Assembly (NCBI GenBank): GCA_019059635.1
Contig: JAGVRJ010000011.1
Span: 1,240,001-1,304,000, forward strand
Direction of reading: 5' to 3'
Origin: Proales similis
Taxonomy: Eukaryota > Rotifera > Eurotatoria > Ploima > Proalidae
Length of the DNA: 64,000 nucleotides
Shown here piece after piece: positions 36,818-47,659 of the stretch. Within the stretch, counting starts at the first letter, position 1. The number at the start of each line of letters is the position of its first letter. The notes under the pieces were generated by a model that worked only from the letters and a program-made list of their open reading frames with translations, was not told the origin of the DNA and ran no database searches. A program made the translations under genes and the position numbers.

Positions 36818-38309
36818 TGCGATTATCGGTCGCTCGATCCGATCTGGAGCACTTATCACACGCTCATACAACAGACCCGCTTTGATTTACTTAAAGGCTA
36901 GAGTAGTTTGGCGTACGGCTAAAATATTCCCTTACAACTCTTCTGTTCTTCTCCTTTTTTTTTTATTTAATGAGAAGTGGTGATTTTGTAGCGGCAACGG
37001 AGGAGGCAGCGGCGGCAGAGCTTTAGCGTAGCAATCGTGCTGTTTGCTGACTGGTTGGCTGGCCTGGGTTAGTTTGCTTGTTGCGCTCGTGCGCTTTTTT
37101 TTTATAAATGATAATAATCGAGAAGCCGTGAGCCGCGCCAAAGATCATACAAAGTGAGGCAATGGAAATAGCCGGGGCCTTTTTTCTTTCTCCAACACTG
37201 CAGGCCGCATAATTTCTGCCTGAGCGTCTGAAGGCGCATGATGAGCGGCAAGCCAACACAATACCAAGCGCATTGAGGGCGCGCAATATTATGAAATGTT
37301 TGCCGACCGTCGGCGCCCTATCCAAAATTGGCTTGAATTTTGACTCCACCGACAAAGGATCGATGCTCTCCTTTTCCCCTTCTCTCTCTCTCTGGCGCTA
37401 TTCTATTGCCTAACGAATAGACGAACGCAAAACAACAAATTGCAATCAGCTTGCAATTAACTCGTAAAGCGTATAAACAAATTCCAATAGAGCAAAGCGT
37501 TGATGTTCTCTCTTACTCCATATTGGCCGCCTCAAGCCAACAAGCCGCCTCGCAATTGCCTTTTTTTTATTCTTCAAGCTAAAGGCATCCATATTGCGTC
37601 CGAATTGATTTTTATCTCTGCAATTCAATTTGGCCTGCACCACTTGACCCGAGGCTGCCAAGAGAAAGTCGCTTCTAACCCAGCAACCTTCCGAATTGGC
37701 AGCATTCAATCTCTTGTTCTTGTTCAGATTTCACTCTTTAACGTCGTTTAAGGGATCAAGTTCTCTGTCCATGCTGCGGCTCATGTTTCCTTTTTTCCCA
37801 ATTTGATACAAACTCAGGCCTGACGAGCAATTAAACGAATCGAGTCGTTTCAATTTAAGTCAGAAAAGCAAATAATAATATTGGCCCAAACTTGTCTCTG
37901 TTCTGGCGTCTAAAATTGAGTTTGGAGTCGCTAATGGTTTTAACAAGTGCCGCCTGTACACCAGGCAGAGACAGAGAGATTGAGTTGAACAGGATCGGCA
38001 GTCGGATTTAATTTGCGCATTTAGCTGTTGCTTAATCACAGCCGAGCCGATGTGGCTTTTGCTGTCGTTCTTAAGGTCTCGCTAAGAAACCGCTCGCAAA
38101 CACTTTCTAAACAGTTGCTTCGCTCGTTAGAGGCTCAAGTTGGCTAAAATGTAAACAAAACTCAACAAGTGCTCGCAAACATTTCATTTCTGTGCCAATC
38201 GCTGCGGTTCACAGCATTTCAAAGCAACAACAATAACAAAACGTAGACAGCGACCGAGAGAAAGAGAAAATAGAAAGAGAGAAAAAAAGGGGCGAAGCAC
38301 AGCCGCGCA
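36818..38309. other. Divergent intergenic region (supervillin / Ly6)
   Basis: About 1.5 kb between divergently transcribed genes, with no credible coding frame. Presumably holds the supervillin 5' UTR/promoter and the Ly6 promoter. Confidence 0.45.
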
Positions 38310-38818
38310 ATGACACTGATCAAGTTGGCTCGAATTTGTTTGCTGGCGATTGTGGCCGCCTCGATTCTGATCGGTTGGTGAACATTTGCTTTTTTGTTTT
38401 TCATTTTCGTTCTGGTCACCAGCGGTTGCTCTCAGAGCGAACAGACGCGTATCAATATTACTGCTACTCGTGCAAGGACTGCCAGAATCCATTTGAAGCG
38501 TCGCAGTCAAACTTGGTGCTGTGCAGCACCGGATGCTATGTGAGCGCTTTTGCGTCCAAATCATGTCCTCAAAACAGACTAATGCGAACGAGCGATGTTT
38601 AGAAAAACGTGCAGCGGCCAGGCGGCTACACTGAACGAGGCTGCTCGGCTAAAACGGACGGCTGCCAGAATTACATAAAAGGAGCGCTCGGATTCGGCAC
38701 TTACAACTACTGCTGCTGGGACAACTACTGCAACTCAAGCGATCACGCATCGGCCAGTCGGCTTTTGCTGGCGGCCACCGCAGCGCTTGTGTCTGGTCTC
38801 GTTCTGCTCCAATTCTAA
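38310..38818 (+). CDS. Ly6/lynx-like three-finger protein, GPI-anchored
   Basis: Three exons (38310-38373, 38436-38539, 38603-38818) join in phase to 127 aa. A signal peptide (MTLIKLARICLLAIVAAS) is followed by a ten-cysteine Ly6/uPAR domain. It begins YYCYSCKDC, has LCSTGCY in the middle, and ends with the family's diagnostic CCWDNYCN (CCxxDxCN). A hydrophobic tail (LLLAATAALVSGLVLLQF) with small residues before it (NSSDHASAS) fits GPI-anchor attachment. Members of this family sit on the outer cell surface; some (lynx, and insect Ly6 proteins such as quiver/sleepless) modulate nicotinic receptors or K+ channels. The gene is tail-to-tail with a nicotinic receptor subunit 121 bp away. Confidence 0.9.
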
Positions 38819-38939
38819 GACGCTCTATTCATCCCTGAGTTTCTTTAATTTTTCTTTATTTATTGTCGAAATCTGACTATTCACGGGCTGCGATCTGAAC
38901 GCAGCAGAATAAAACGAGAAAGCAACCAGACAGAAGCGT

Positions 38940-40890
38940 CTAATCGTCTTTTTCTTGTCGACCGAGCTCTTTCCTCTCGTCGTAGATTGAAGGAGCCTGC
39001 AGAAATATGCCAATGGTGCCAATCAGACACGCGGCTGTGAATATCCAGAGCAGGAGCCGATCGATTACCATCGACGCATACTTCCAGTCGTCCACTTCCT
39101 TCGGTTGTTCGACATTTAATTGGCTTTGTTTAGGCTAGCCACAAAACTCTTCACTTACCATGTCCTCCTGGCTGTCCTTTTTCATTTGCTCGTTGATGTA
39201 CTCTATGCCTTCCAGGGCGTCTACAACGCTCTTCGGATAGGCGGCCATCCGAGCGTGTTGAATCGACTTGAATTTCTTGCTCGATTTGGGCAGAAGTTGC
39301 AGTTGCTCGGCTCCTGCTTCTGCGTCGTCCTCGCTCTCGTGGGACTGATTCGAACAGGCCAACATTGGACAGCAGGATACTCGATGCTGTTTTTGATCAG
39401 GCTTCTTGGGTCGCTCGATGCGGAGGATTTTGGGCAATATGTGCAAGAAGAGCCGTTTCATCCACGAAGGCATTTTGTGGGTGCTCGGGTTGCGATGGTG
39501 TAAATTTAGCACAAATATGGTCAGGATTATACTCAGATTGACCATAATTAACGTGAACAGGAGATACTTGCCCAGCAAGGGGATCACCAGCGACGTGGGA
39601 GGGATGAGATCGATCAGCAGCAAATAGAACACGAGCAAGGCGACCAGAATTGAGATGCCCAAGGTGATCTTTTCGCCACAGTCACTCGGCAGGTAGAAGA
39701 CGAGCACCGACAGAAAGGAGATGTTCACGCAGGGGATGATCAGATTGACGGTGTAGAAGAGCGTCTTGCGTCTGATGGTGATGTTGAAGTAGATGTCGTA
39801 GTAGGGCTCCAGGCAGCAGTCGTAGTACTTGATGTTCTTCTGCGCCGGGATGCCGAGCACGTCCCACTCGACACTCTCGTAGTAGTCGCTCATGTCGATG
39901 CCCTGCTCGATGGTGTAGACCATGACCGGGATGCCGTTCCTGGCCACCTTGGGCCGCTGCTCGCGCATCATGTCCGTGGCGTCAATGTGCTCCATCACAA
40001 TTAGGTCTCCGTTGAACGTCCACGTGCCGAACTTCATGTAGCAGTCCTGAATGTCGAACGGGTAGTACTCGATGTTGATGGCGCAGTAGCTCTTGTAGAT
40101 CATGGGCGGCTCCCAAACAATGTGGCCGTCATAGTGAACGGTTGCTTTTGTTTGTGTGGTGATCTGGTAGTCGCCGTCCGCACTTGAAGTTCAAACTTAT
40201 CGCTCGGCTCCAGCAAAGCACACATACGCACACACACTTACTTATTGTACCTTTGTTGAATGAATTATTACAAGACTGTTTTGGTTCACGTTCAAACGGC
40301 AGCTTACAATACGACATCGGGCAGCCAAATACTCGAGCTCGGAATGTTGATCTTGGTCGTGTTACCGTACTCGATCGGATTCCAGCGAAGCTAGAAGCTC
40401 AATTCTTGCCAGAGAGACTGAGATTGCTGGCCAATTTTAATCAATTACCTTTGAATCGTGCCATTCCTTTGCGATTTAAGAGGCAATAATGAGCTCAAAA
40501 AGGCAACATGTCAATCTGACTTGAACTTACATGCCGAACCCAGACGTTTGTGGTCATTATTTGATTTTTTTCATCCTCAATTCGAGAGTGACTTGAAAAG
40601 CAGAAGAGAAGCTCTTCACAGACTGGAACTTACAATATCTGAAATTTGCGAGAGTTTAAGGCCAATGCGGAGTATGATCACATCTTTTGGGTCGGCAACC
40701 GGCCGCACGTAGGTCTCGTACTCTCTGAACAAATCGTCCAGAAGCCGCTTGGCGTCTTCATTGGCCAAGCTGGAGCCCCACAAGCCTTCGTTCAATTCGA
40801 AATTAAGCTTCAATTACTTGAGACGTAGACTTGGCTAGTAGACTTACGCAAGAGTTGAAGAAAAATTAGAAGAATCCGAGCTGAACTCAT
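38940..40890 (-). CDS. Nicotinic acetylcholine receptor alpha-type subunit
   Basis: Eight exons sum to 1,533 nt (510 aa): 40848-40890, 40634-40785, 40531-40575, 40449-40466, 40308-40390, 40242-40250, 39159-40182, 38940-39098. A signal peptide precedes [15 protein letters not shown] and [10 protein letters not shown]. Then come [26 protein letters not shown], the Cys-loop [15 protein letters not shown], and loop C with vicinal cysteines [10 protein letters not shown], which define an alpha subunit. Helices 1-3 are a compact block with [20 protein letters not shown] as the pore-lining M2. A ~100-residue cytoplasmic loop leads to M4 ([18 protein letters not shown]). The 45-nt exon matches the length known in other animal receptor genes. 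The 18-nt and 9-nt exons are unusual. Ligand-gated cation channel, presumably synaptic. Confidence 0.93.
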
Positions 40891-42153
40891 GCCGACCGTT
40901 GATTTCTGTTCATTTGTGCTGCTCAAGTTTCTTGTGAAAATCCGTAACGACTTGTCGACAAATATTCTAAACAAATTCAACTAAACACGCATCAGCCGAC
41001 CTAATTTTAGATAATCACGCCGCATGGTCGCTTCTTGAGAATGCGACTGAGAGCAAAAAAGGCTGATGAGGAGCAAATTAGAAATTCATGAAGGCGTTAG
41101 GAATCGTCGTCGAATGCAGCGTTCGTTTTAAGACATCGATGGTTGCAATTGGGCGTTGAATTTACATGAGTGCGGATCTCGACGATGACAACTTGCATAG
41201 ACATATTCAAGCCAAATGAGTGAAGATAGGATGACGACTACGACGGCATTAATGATGATGATGATCATCATCATCATGGCGAAGTTAGGCCGATCGTCTC
41301 CACGATGCTGATAATAATGAAATAATCAAGCAGTTTGGGCGAAAAATGAGATTTCAAGCTGACTAGGATGGAACGCGATTGAATCAGGTCGGCTGCTGCA
41401 TGCTGATCGACATGAGCGCTCGGTATGATGCCGTCAAATGAACGAGAGCGGGAAGAGCGGAGCAGTATTGCAAGCCGAGCGGCGCGCATCGAGCTTAAGC
41501 TGTGCCAATTGAGCGAATGGGCAACGGCAATTAAGCGCATATTCAGCTGCTTCGTTACGTTGTTTGAGGCCAGATTGAAGTGCGCTTTTATGATCAAGCT
41601 ATTTATCGATTTGGCTTCCTAACACGCCAAATGAGTGCCTGATTATTGGCGCTCTATTAACACACACACACACAAAAGAAAATCATAGACAGACGAGATA
41701 AGAACTGTAACTGCTCGAGCTAATCTGGCCGCATTCCCCTTAAGCCCTCTGGCCTCTAACTTCTGCCGTCTAAAGCGAATTCGATCCTGCTTGCGAGCCC
41801 TTCCTGACTCAATCCTAGTTACAATAGCATTTACTTAATTATCAGCTATTATCTAGTACCAATTCTTCCCGCGTCTATTTTTCGCTCCCTGACTCTCTCA
41901 CTTCTCTGGCTCAAACTTGCTCTATTATTCTAACGCTGGTACGCTCTATGCGCCCAAAGGCCAACGACGGCTATTACGCCACGCTTGCCAAAACGTGGTA
42001 ATTTGATTTTTAATGAAGCATCAGTCAGCTGCCACAATCGCAAAAACCCTAATAAGCCGTTTTGGAACCGGTTTTTCTCAGCTCTAAACCATTTATTTCT
42101 GCTTTGGATTAATTTAAATATGAAAGAAAAATCTAAATATGGACTGAGACAAA
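40891..42153. other. Intergenic upstream of nAChR
   Basis: About 1.26 kb with no credible gene. Presumably contains the nAChR promoter (right of 40890). Holds a perfect ATG/CAT palindrome at 41252-41277 and an (AC)n tract near 41661-41674. Confidence 0.45.
41252..41277. repeat. Perfect 26-nt ATG/CAT palindrome
   Basis: Thirteen bases of ATG repeats followed by their exact reverse complement with no spacer. It could form a hairpin. Function unknown; may simply be a microsatellite by-product. Confidence 0.8.
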
Positions 42154-43193
42154 TCAGACGAAGTAAATGCTCTGGATCTCCTGGGCGCTTAACGACCTGT
42201 TGAAGATCATAAAATTGTCCAAACAGATATTGGCGTCTGCAAAGCCGGGATAAGAGCCGATGGTTTGAACAAACGAAGACCAAAACGCCATTGGTGGTGC
42301 GGAGACAGAATCGGAGGGATTAGGATCTCCGTTGATAAACAGCTTTAATACGAATTCCTCTTTAACGACAGCAAGGTGATACCAATTGTTGAGTTCCAGG
42401 CTCGTTGGAGCTTCGACGCATTAGAAAACTGTGTTTATGAGCAAATATACGAAGGGTCTTAAATTATTGCTCCTGGAATAGGTCGTGGTGAGCTGATAAT
42501 ACAGATCGGGACTACGAAAGTCGTAAACTCTTTTATGATCATCCGCGGATAAGATCTTAAGCCAAAAAGAAAAAGTAAAGGTCGATTGAAAACTGACAGA
42601 ATCGCGAATCTCAACGTGACCAGGATTGAAGCAGATGGACGATCGATCTATTCCATGTCTGTCAGCCGAGTAGTAAAACAGACCCGAGTCGACGGCATCT
42701 TTGTCGCTCACAATCTCTTCGAGGTGACCATCGAACGGCCAAAAATACTGGAGCCCGTCCAGCTCGGCAAAGTGCTGCAGCATTGACCTTGCAAATCTGA
42801 GTGGAGGAAGCCGAGCAGATTAAAGAATAGGCGGAGAGCTCACTTCTTCTTGTAGAGCGTGCTGTCTTGGGATGACGCGGTCAGGTAGGAGGCCATGTCG
42901 ATATCGTGTGCCGTCCATGCACTTGGAGACTTGATTACGAACGCGCAGTGTTCGTGGCGGGCGCAATAGGTGAGACACGCAAACCTGGACCCAAATTGAG
43001 CGAGAGTGCGCGCTGGCTCCCGAAGAGAGATGCCATTACTCTCGATCACAAACTCAGTCGAACTGACTATCTGTCCGATGGCATGAGCTAGACACGGCGG
43101 TTAACTTGACAAGCAAAGACTTTTGCAGCGCAGTCGGCGAACCATACCTGCCAAGCTCAACAGTTTGATCAGAGCCAGAAAGTTGTTCGACAT
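42154..43193 (-). pseudogene. PAN+LamG-like gene with one nonsense codon (copy 0)
   Basis: Diverged relative of the array genes. It has exactly the same exon lengths (46, 244 and 634 nt at 43148-43193, 42844-43087, 42154-42787) and intact splice sites. The frame is open except for one TAA at 42421-42423 (codon 219 of 308), with recognisable LamG-like sequence continuing beyond it (NNWYHLAVVKEEF, NICLDNFMIFNRSLS). Exon 1, intron 1 and ~200 bp of upstream DNA closely match the array. The promoter element that is TATAAAA in the array reads TTTAAAA here (43252-43258). This looks like a recently inactivated copy, or a truncated protein of 218 aa. Confidence 0.8.
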
Positions 43194-43674
43194 TTTCTTG
43201 TTGTTTTGACTTCCTCGACGCGCGTTTTGCGTCTTGGCTTTGGTTCCACCATTTTAAACTTAGCCGATCTTTGCCGCCTTTTCCCTGCGGTTAAAGCTTA
43301 TTAGGAATGGCAACGCATTAAGGAGAACGATTATTGGAGCTCGATTGACGCTTTTCTGGCTGCAATTTAAGCGGCGTCGAAAATATTTACGAGCAGCAGC
43401 TTTTACCATTCAGTTTAATCAGTTTAAATGCAAAATTTATTTGTTGCCATGAGGACAATTGGCGATTCGGTTTATTCGGATGACAGTTGGTTTCTCAAGG
43501 CTGCTTCGTTAATAACCGGCCTATCAACTTAAACAAATCGGCGTCAAGTTTGCACTGCCTGAATTTATCGCAAAGCGCCGCTGAACTTTTGCAATGAAGC
43601 AAATGTGCACATACAATCAGGCCTGCTCGCCTTATTGCTTGCAATTTATCCTCATTTGACTTGCTTTACCAAAT
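43194..43674. other. Divergent intergenic region
   Basis: First ~190 bp is array-type promoter sequence of the copy-0 pseudogene (homology ends near 43390). The rest is the probable promoter of the DEAD-box gene. Confidence 0.6.
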
Positions 43675-45793
43675 ATGAACCGTATAGGCAGATTTTTGCT
43701 TACTAGTGCCTCTGACGCCTTCAGTCGTCGAATAGCATTCACTCGTCAGGCAGTTCCACTGATCTACCTGCAACCTATTGCCGCCCAATTGAGCACCAGA
43801 GCAGTTTTTGCCGATCAGAAATATTTCCGAGACACGCATTCGACCGAAGAAAGGAACGAAAAGTTCAGGAAGCCTTCAGGGAATCGTCCAAGGCGCAACT
43901 CTGGCGAGCAAGCTGCAAAAAACTACTTCAAGCCGACGTCGACGATTGATGATGATTTCGAAGATGCTTCACCAGTCGAGTCGAGCGGCGAGATGAATCT
44001 GAATACAAATACTCGTTTCTCTGACTTTGACATACCCGAGCCGTTGCTGCGTCGACTTGATCAGCTTGGATATCAACACCCGTTCGAAATTCAATCGGCT
44101 ACTCTGCCCTACACGCTCAACGGAAGGTAGGCACTCTTGATCGATCCAAGTTTGGAACTTAAAAGTGATCGAAGCTGTTGTGGACAGAGACTTGGTCGGA
44201 AAGGCGTTCACCGGGAGCGGGAAAACTCTGGCGTTTGCCATTCCGATCATAGCGCGGATTCTAAAAAGCCCGAACCGTAGGAGCCGACTGCCCAAATGCG
44301 TTGTTCTTTCGCCCACTCGCGAACTGTGCCTTCAGCTGACCAAGTGAGCATGAGACCTCAAGTCCAGACACATTTTTATATCACAAACGAACCAAGAACG
44401 ATGCAAGAGCTGGCGCCTGACTTGAGCTGTGTGCCCATTTACGGAGGCACCCAATACGAGAGACAAATCGATCAACTCAAGAAGCGAGTGGACGTGATCT
44501 GCGCCACGCCCGGTCGACTCAAAGATCTCACACAGCGCAAGAACTTTGTAAGATCATTTCGACCAGAGACCAAAAATGCTCGTTTCATCATTGAATTGAA
44601 CTGAACGGCAGGTTGCAGACCAAGTTGAAATAGTTTGCTTGGACGAAGCCGACGAGCTGCTCACTCCCAACTTTATCGTAATCATCTCCTTTCTCTTCCT
44701 ACTCGCTGGCTCGAATCTGATCGGTGTCTGCAAAAGGAACAAATAAATTATTTGATCGAGGCGTCAGACGAACGCCAAATGCTCATGTTCAGCGCCACCA
44801 TAAACAAAAACGTGCACGGCCTCATTCAAAAGTAAAACGTCTCATTCGCGGCCTCTGAATCTTTGGATAAAAAAAATTCAAAAAGGTACATGAAAGAGCC
44901 GGCCATGATTGACTTGACCAAAGGCCAAAAATACCAGCTGCCGACAAACATCGAGCATTGGGTTGACGACCTGACTTGCCGTTCGAATTTTCGATTCTAA
45001 CTCTCGTTTTAAAAGATCACCGGAGTGCCAGCTCGATTTAACATTGACGCCATCAAGCACTGTCTGGATGTGTTTGAGGCGGAGAAATGCATTGTGTTCG
45101 CCAAGACCAAAAGCACGTCAGAAAATAGCGTTTTGTGCGACTAGTCTTCTATTAACGAGTTGAAAAACGAAATTCGAAAAAAAGGAGAAGCAAGCGAAAT
45201 CTACGAAGCGTTGGACAAACTCGGCATCCGCTGCTCTGATCTGCACTCGGGCCATTCACAAGCGAAACGACTCGGCATTTTGACCAAATTCAAGCGAGGC
45301 CATTTAAAAGTGGTTGTGGCTACCGACGTGGCCGCCAGGGGCATCGACATTCCCGAAGTGAACTTGGTCATTCAAAGTATGCCTCGGCCAAGATTCTAAA
45401 TTTCGATCGATAGCTAATCTGCTGTGTGGAAAGTCGGTAGCCCGTCGCAGGGAATCGACTACTACATTCACAGGTCAGGCAGAACAGGCCGCGCGGGACG
45501 GTTGGGTAAGTCGGTGATGATCAACAACGCCCGGAACGACACTGTCGTTAAGGACGTAAGCACTCGAACGAAATCGCTCTGAAATCGCTCGTTTGATTCT
45601 CTCTCTGTGGTTCTAGCTTGCGAAGCTGGTCAAATTCAAGCATCTCAAGTTGCCCAGATTTGAAGAGCATCAAGACACAGAGCCAAGAATCCAACAAACA
45701 GCCAACTCATGGGCGTCTGCGGACTCCCTTGCGCAAACCAACCGCCGAGGAAACGTGAGGAATAGAATTTTCGTGCCAAAAGATGAGATTTAG
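43675..45793 (+). CDS. DEAD-box RNA helicase, DDX21/50-like core, likely mitochondrial
   Basis: Ten exons sum to 1,578 nt (525 aa), with all junctions in phase. The N-terminal ~50 residues (MNRIGRFLLTSASDAFSRRIAF..LSTRAVF) are Arg/Ser/Ala-rich with one acidic residue, typical of a mitochondrial presequence. Helicase motifs in order: FEIQSATLP (Q), AFTGSGKT (I), PTREL (Ia), GGT, TPGR (Ib), DEAD (II), SAT (III), then IVFAKTKS (IV), HSGHSQ, VVATDVAARGIDIPEVNLVIQ (V) and YIHRSGRTGRAG (VI). The IPEVNLVIQ..YIHRSGRTGRAG stretch resembles DDX21/DDX50. The short C-terminus lacks the GUCT domain and FRGQR-type repeats of those nucleolar proteins. Probably an RNA chaperone, perhaps in mitochondrial ribosome assembly. 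The two exon joins near 44961 and 45117-45194 rest on phase and motif continuity. Confidence 0.9.
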
Positions 45794-46050
45794 ACTATTT
45801 ACAATTGTTGCATAAATTTGACCATTTTGCCTCTGTTTGTCTAATTTCGTTCTTAAGTTGGTTGATTGCTGGTTAATCAAATCAAATTGCAAGGCAACAC
45901 GCTGGGCTTTTATTCAAGTCGCCTTGGCACTATGGTGCGGATAAGTGAAAAGAATCATTATCGTGAATTGGACTTGGCCTTCTTTGATGAAGGCCCAAAG
46001 TGATTAAAACACTTTATGGGCCGTGAAAAAATGCAGCACGATGAGTGATG

Positions 46051-47090
46051 TTAGAGATTCGTCAGCTGTTGAATCTGTGAATCTGTCAAGGATCGGTTGA
46101 ATATCATAAAGTTGTCCAAGCAAATGTTGGCAAAGTTTGGGCTCGTAGGGCCCTGTCTTCCGAAGCTTTGACTAAAACTAGTCCAAGGTATCATTTGAGG
46201 CAGACTAGAATTAATACACTGCGACCCATTAATGTAGACTGCGGCAGAGGATGGATCACGTCTGAAAAAAACATGATGCCAAGCCTGGGTATCAAGACCA
46301 GTGGGGGTTTGTATTTCTCTGAAAACGCCTTGAGTTAGAATAAAAAAGTTTGATTTTCTATTACTGCTAAAGGAATATCGCATGGATAGCGTATTCTGTC
46401 CACCAGCCTCCCTTATGTCAAACGCCCTAAGTTCATGATCGGCCGAAAGCATTTTCATCCAGAAAGCGACAGTAAGTTCGGAATTGAATCGAATGCCGGG
46501 CGTGAGGTCCACGTAGCCAGGGTTGAAGCAAATGGCTGATCCGTCGATTCCATATCTGTCAGTCGAGAAGAAGAATTGGCCCGAGTCAATGGCGTCCTTG
46601 TCGCCGACAATCTCCTCTAGGTGGCCGTCGAACGGCCATAAGTGCTCGAGCCCCTCTAGTTCGACAAAGTGCTGCAGCATTGATCTAACCATTGCGGATG
46701 AAAAATGACTGGCAGAGCTGAGAGTGTGAGAGGAGCTTACTTTCTCTTGTAGAGGGTGCTGCCTTGGGTGGACGGGGCCAGATATGCCACCATGCGGAAA
46801 TCGTGGACTGTCCAGCCCATCGATGACTTGATTACGAATGCGCAGTGTTCCACGCGAGCACAAAACGCGAGACATTCAGGCCTTGAATAACATTGAGCAA
46901 GAGTGAGCGCTGGCTGCCGAAGAGAGACGCCATGACTCTGAATCACAAACTCGGTCGAACTGACCATCTCTCCGATGGCATGAGCTAGACACGGCGGTTA
47001 ACTTGACAAGCAAAGACTTTTGCAGCGCAGTCGGCGAACCATACCTGCCAAGCTCAACAGTTTGATCAGAGCCAGAAAGTTGTTCGACAT
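46051..47090 (-). CDS. PAN+LamG-like secreted protein, array unit 1 (chimeric 3' end)
   Basis: Downstream-most unit in transcription order. Exon 1, both introns, exon 2 and the first half of exon 3 match the other units. From the codons after RAFDIR (plus-strand position ~46414 leftward) it switches to a diverged sequence: NTLSMRYSFSSNRKSNFF, AWHHVFFRRDPSSAAVYING and LDNFMIFNRSLTDSQIQQL. The two C-terminal versions are clearly homologous but differ at roughly half the residues. Open throughout, ~305 aa, so it is probably functional. Its 3' flank also differs from the array spacer and ends 257 bp from the convergent helicase gene. Confidence 0.88.
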
Positions 47091-47148
47091 TTTCTTGTTG
47101 TTTTGACTTCCTCGACGCGCGTTTTGCGTCTTGGCTTTGGTTCCACCA

Positions 47149-47155
47149 TTTTATA
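47149..47155 (-). promoter_or_regulatory. TATA box of array genes
   Basis: TATAAAA on the gene strand, 59 nt upstream of the unit-1 ATG, predicting a ~30-nt 5' UTR. The same element recurs with the array period in front of units 2-9 (for example 48758-48764). It is absent in that form from the copy-0 pseudogene (TTTAAAA). Unit 10 has unrelated upstream DNA. Confidence 0.6.
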
Positions 47156-47526
47156 CTCAGTCGATCTTTGCCGCCTTTTCCCTGCGGTTAAAGCTTATTA
47201 GGAATGGCAACGCATTAAGGAGAACGATTATTGGAGCTCCATTGACGCTTTTCTGGCTGCAATTTAAGCGGCGTCGAAAATATTTACGAGTAACAAATTT
47301 GATTTTTCTGTAATAAAAAAGAAAGAAATCACTTACGAATGGGCCAATTACCACTTAATTAAACCAAAGAGCAGTCCTTAAATTGGCAGGCTCGAAAAAC
47401 AACAACCGTTTGAAGTTCGATCAGCCACTCTTCCGCTTCTGCGAGGGCTCTCACGCTCCAAGACGAATCAAAGGATCGTTAGATTATTTTTTAACTGAAA
47501 CGACCCATGAAGAAGAAAATTGCAGT

Positions 47527-47532
47527 TTTATT
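47527..47532 (-). promoter_or_regulatory. Poly(A) signal of array genes
   Basis: AATAAA on the gene strand, 128 nt beyond the unit-2 stop codon, repeated in every full spacer. Confidence 0.5.
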
Positions 47533-47659
47533 TTGTAACGGATCGGTAGCAAGTTCATATAAAAGTCTCATAATTTTTAGGGCTTGAACTTGGTTAAAAA
47601 AAGTTTTTGGCCATTCGGACCAAATAGTCTCCTAGGAAATGCTTAGTCAGCGTGTCGCT

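Noticed and set aside
47131-47354. Recurring 60-93-residue plus-strand frames in each array unit
   Set aside because: They repeat only because the unit repeats. They lie in spacer or antisense to exons of the PAN+LamG-like gene and lack any protein-like features.
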